NCBI GenBank assembly: GCA_013398015.1
Contig: VZRR01004533.1
Coordinates: 260 to 64,259 of the forward strand
Direction of reading: 5' to 3'
Length of the DNA: 64,000 bases
Source of the DNA: Oreocharis arfaki
Taxonomy: Eukaryota; Chordata; Aves; Passeriformes; Paramythiidae
Shown here: positions 60,614 to 64,000 of the stretch, one piece after another
Position numbering within the stretch: position 1 is the stretch's first letter
Layout: each line of letters starts with the position of its first letter
The notes under the pieces: generated by a model
Told to the model about the DNA's origin: nothing
The model's input: only the letters and a program-made list of their open reading frames with translations
Database searches by the model: none
Made by a program: the position numbers and the translations under genes

Positions 60614-63600
60614 CTGTACAAAAAAAAAAAATCAGTCACATGTCTAGGACTGAATTCTTGAAGAAATTCATCCACTGGGGACACTGGGGACATCCTCACG
60701 AGTGAGGACAATGACTACACGGATGCTCTAAAAGGTTGGGAGCTTCAGGGGACAGCACACTAACCACTGCAGCAACCCAAGATGAGAATCTGAATTCAGC
60801 TAAAATTCTATTTGACATGTTCAATTACTTACTCCTAAAACGTAAAAACTCAATCAACAAAGAAGTGTATTCCTGAAGAGCATGAAGGTATGGAAAACAC
60901 AAACCACCACAGCACTGCATGGCATGGGGGTCAAATAAGGGCAAAACCAGAATAAAAGTTAATAAAATAAATCCACTAAAAAATCAGAAGTTGTGAAACA
61001 AAACAGTCAGATCTATGATTCAAAGTTGGCACAGATTTGTTTTTGTATACTGGAATAAAGTGACATATTTCTGGATATTACTCTCATTTTCCAGAAATGG
61101 CTCTGTTGGGGAATGCAACTGCTAAATGTGCAACCTCACAAAAAAATTAATATTTGTTTTCTATGACATACCAAATGTGGTGGTAATGATTTGATTAACA
61201 GGGCTGTGGACATTTTAAAGAATCATATAATTTTAAACAGATATGTTTTAATCTAAGGTAGCAAAGATGTAATGATCAGGAGAAAACAGCATCAAAATTA
61301 AGAAAGAATGGCAACTAACTTCAGACTCTCCATTAAGAGGAAACCTTGAAACTAGGGCAGCTACTTGCTGAAATTATATTTAATAGAGAGCTTAGGACTG
61401 CTATAAACAGTATGATGAACTTTTACAATCTGTAAACACAAACAAAAAAAATTATAAAAGGCAGCATAGGTGAGTCTTTGCAGCCTCAAGATACTGTATA
61501 ACATGTGAGAGCAGAAGAAGGGTACAAAAAGCACCATGAAGTTTATGCTCACTCCTCTTGCAGGACAACAGTTGGGAGTAGAAAACATTTTTAAAATCTT
61601 TCACTAAACAAGAAGAGAAATAAAGTGTCTGAATCTTTTAACTTAAAAATAGAATGGGCAAAGGCAGATATAACATATTCGGCAGAATCAGGGGACAGAA
61701 AATACAACGCACTCCTGAAAAATAATGAACATGCCTGCTTTAAAAACGCTGGTATTTTATTTTTTTCCTGGAGATCAGGAACAGATGATATTCAAAAAAT
61801 AACAAACTTATAAATTTTCATTGAAATGGAAGTTCAGAAGTGGGATTCCTCAGATGCTGTCCATGTACAGCTGAGCTAGATGCACCTCACACTGAAGAAA
61901 AGATGAGAACAACCCTGTATATTTACTTATTTCTTGGTGGCTATGGAATTCACCTGGAAGCTGAATTCAGAATCCTGTTTTCTCCACTTTGACGAGCACA
62001 GACGGTATTTTAATATGGCACAATTTCTCTGTCACTAAAACCAGGGGTTTTCTAGCAGGGGGGAGAGAGCAAAGGAAAGCTCCGCCCTGGCAGGCTCTGA
62101 CTTCTGGACACTCCAGCCAAGAGGATACAGAACAGCACCTCCTCTTGCAGCACTTCCCTCTTGGCTGGCTGGCAGAGCCACCTCCCCAGCGGCACCACAG
62201 CCGAGGAGCACCTGACCTGAGCTTGAAGCACCATCAGCTGCCTTGGTATCAAGCTGCCACTAGAGCAGCACGGGAGCTTCACGACTCAGGCAGTGCCTGA
62301 GCACAGACAGCACATCCCAGCCAAAGAGGGCGCAGGAGTAGCCTTGCCAAGGAGATCAAAATACATTGCAACTATTTCTCAGAATGAGCAGTAAAGCTTT
62401 CTGGACCAAGTTTTTCTGTTGGACAGCACTCTAACATCAGATCACAATCTATGTATCAACAAAGTAATCATTATTGCCTTAGTTTACTTTCTTTTTCCAC
62501 ACTTGACTTACACAGTTCTGTTAATGTAACCCATTTTAAGCTCGCTTCAGAACAGAAATCATCACAGCAAACCTCTAATTAGATTTCCGCTGCACTGCTG
62601 CTGAGTCTGAAAAGCCTGAGAAAATGTATCCCGGCTTCGTTACGATAACCCACATGATTGCAAGACACAAGAAAATTAAAACACAGTAACAATAAATTAA
62701 AACATGATCCACTTACACAAGCTGATAATAACATCAGTATTTTCATTCAGATGGATAAAAATGAGTGTCTTTCAGGATTACTAGATACTAATATTAAGTA
62801 CTAAACAAGCAAAACCAAATAGATATTTGCGTAAGATTTAAGTATTTTCTGGTGCCCTAATAGAGAGAAGCACTGAAAACATTGAGCCAAATTAAGTCCA
62901 GATACACAGAAAGTAGCCTCATTTGCAAATTTTCAGAGACATAGGAGTCTCCTTTGAATCTGAATCTGAGCACACAGGACCTGCACCAGATGTCTTAGCA
63001 ATGCAAGCTGTATTGAGCAACATGTACCACAATTTCAAGTACAAAAAGATTTGTACAGTTTCAGGTTTTCTGAAATTATCTTGTTATATCACCTCTACTA
63101 TTTTAACTGCACCAAAATCTATTCTATTCAATAACTCTTTTTTTAAGAAAGTTTTTTGGCTTATCTTACTTTGATCAAAGACTTCAAGTAAATTGAAGTT
63201 AGATATTGCTAATGCATTTGGGAAAGGCATACTTTTATGCAGCGTTAATTTCTTTTTACTTTTAAACATGGGAAATATATATCAGTCATTAAAAAAGTAA
63301 AATGAGCCCATGTTTTTGATTACCTAATTACTGAACTACCACTGATTTCAAGTCAAATCTATATGCAGGCAAAAACCTCACAATTTGTCAGGGGTAGGAT
63401 ATAGCTTATTACTGAGGCTCAGCTGCTTTTACTAATAAAATATGAAGGACGTGAAAGAGACACCCCTGACGGAACTTGATCCTCAAGTTATGGTGCATGA
63501 CCTTAAATCTCTTTACACGTCCAACCTTCGGGACTGTTTATCATGTACTCTATGGGAACCCTGACCCATGCAGTACACAGGAAGGAGCAGCTTTTAATGC

Positions 63601-64000
63601 ATGTTGAATTATTAACTGTATCCCTAAATTTGCAATGGATTTTCCTTACCCATTCTCTTATTTCAGTCTTCTAATACTCAAGTTTATGATAATTCAAATA
63701 TATATGAATATATATATTAATTTATATATATCTATAAACTCTTTACTATTCTCTATATAGCTCCTAGAGAATGTATTAGGTGATTTTTAAAAACGGGAAT
63801 TAATTTATTGTTTATATTTTATGAGAACGTAAGTGGAGGGTGCTATTGAGGGAGGAAATGATTAACAATTTCCACCTGCAATGTGCAGTGTTGTATCATT
63901 TGTAGTGTTTCACACTCATTTCCCCAGTGCTTAAGTTTGTAAGACTTCTACAGCAATTCCCAAGCTCCATACTTCAGTGCGTGATGCTATATGGAAGAAA
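60614..64000 (-). other. PLCE1 intron, right edge of window
   Basis: No exon that continues the RasGEF frame was found. A GC-richer patch at 62070-62340 has stops in all relevant minus-strand frames. A TA-rich simple repeat lies at 63695-63760. Confidence 0.65.
63695..63760. repeat. TA-rich simple repeat
   Basis: Nearly pure A and T with tatatata runs near the right edge. Confidence 0.7.

Noticed and set aside
62070..62340. GC-rich patch with open frames on both strands
   Set aside because: No splice-site pair fits the PLCE1 phase, minus-strand frames contain stops, and the peptides show no known motif.
62717..62768. Possible 52-nt minus-strand exon with donor T|GTAAGTGG upstream of the first PLCE1 exon seen
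   Set aside because: The acceptor has no real pyrimidine tract and the peptide does not resemble the RasGEF domain as I know it.

Overview
This is ordinary vertebrate nuclear DNA, almost certainly from a bird: split genes with compact introns, standard GT-AG splice sites, an AT-rich background and CR1-type LINE relics. One undetermined base (n at 43682) shows it is a draft assembly. I see no prokaryotic operon, CRISPR array, virus or novel gene system.

Region 1 (1-16110, plus strand) is NOC3L, a nucleolar factor for 60S ribosome assembly. Twenty coding exons from 1067 to 15478 keep one unbroken reading frame of 796 codons. Only the tiny first coding exon with the start codon is missing; it should lie just upstream of base 1. 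The 3' UTR follows, with poly(A) signals near 15840 and 16087. One intron carries an old antisense CR1-like LINE with a decayed reverse-transcriptase motif.

Region 2 (about 16110-16850) is a gap of roughly 0.7 kb between the 3' ends of two genes that meet tail to tail.

Region 3 (about 16850-60613, minus strand) is the 3' three quarters of PLCE1, phospholipase C epsilon. Twenty-nine exons give about 1721 codons plus stop in consistent phase: most of the CDC25/RasGEF domain, a PH-like region, EF-hand region, catalytic X box, acidic linker, Y box, C2 and two Ras-association domains. Catalytic motifs are intact. A 3' UTR of about 5.2 kb, ending at the single well-placed AATAAA near 16870, is inferred.

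Region 4 (60614-64000) is PLCE1 intron in which I find no convincing exon; the gene's N-terminal part lies beyond the window.

The most interesting items are two in-frame 42-nt candidate cassette exons in PLCE1 (53702-53743 and 38103-38144), a U/G-rich, G-quadruplex-prone tract in the PLCE1 3' UTR, a 53-bp, 94% identical direct repeat flanking one exon, and a tandem CR1 duplication with the n at its junction. NOC3L and PLCE1 do not share a pathway; their adjacency is the conserved vertebrate gene order.
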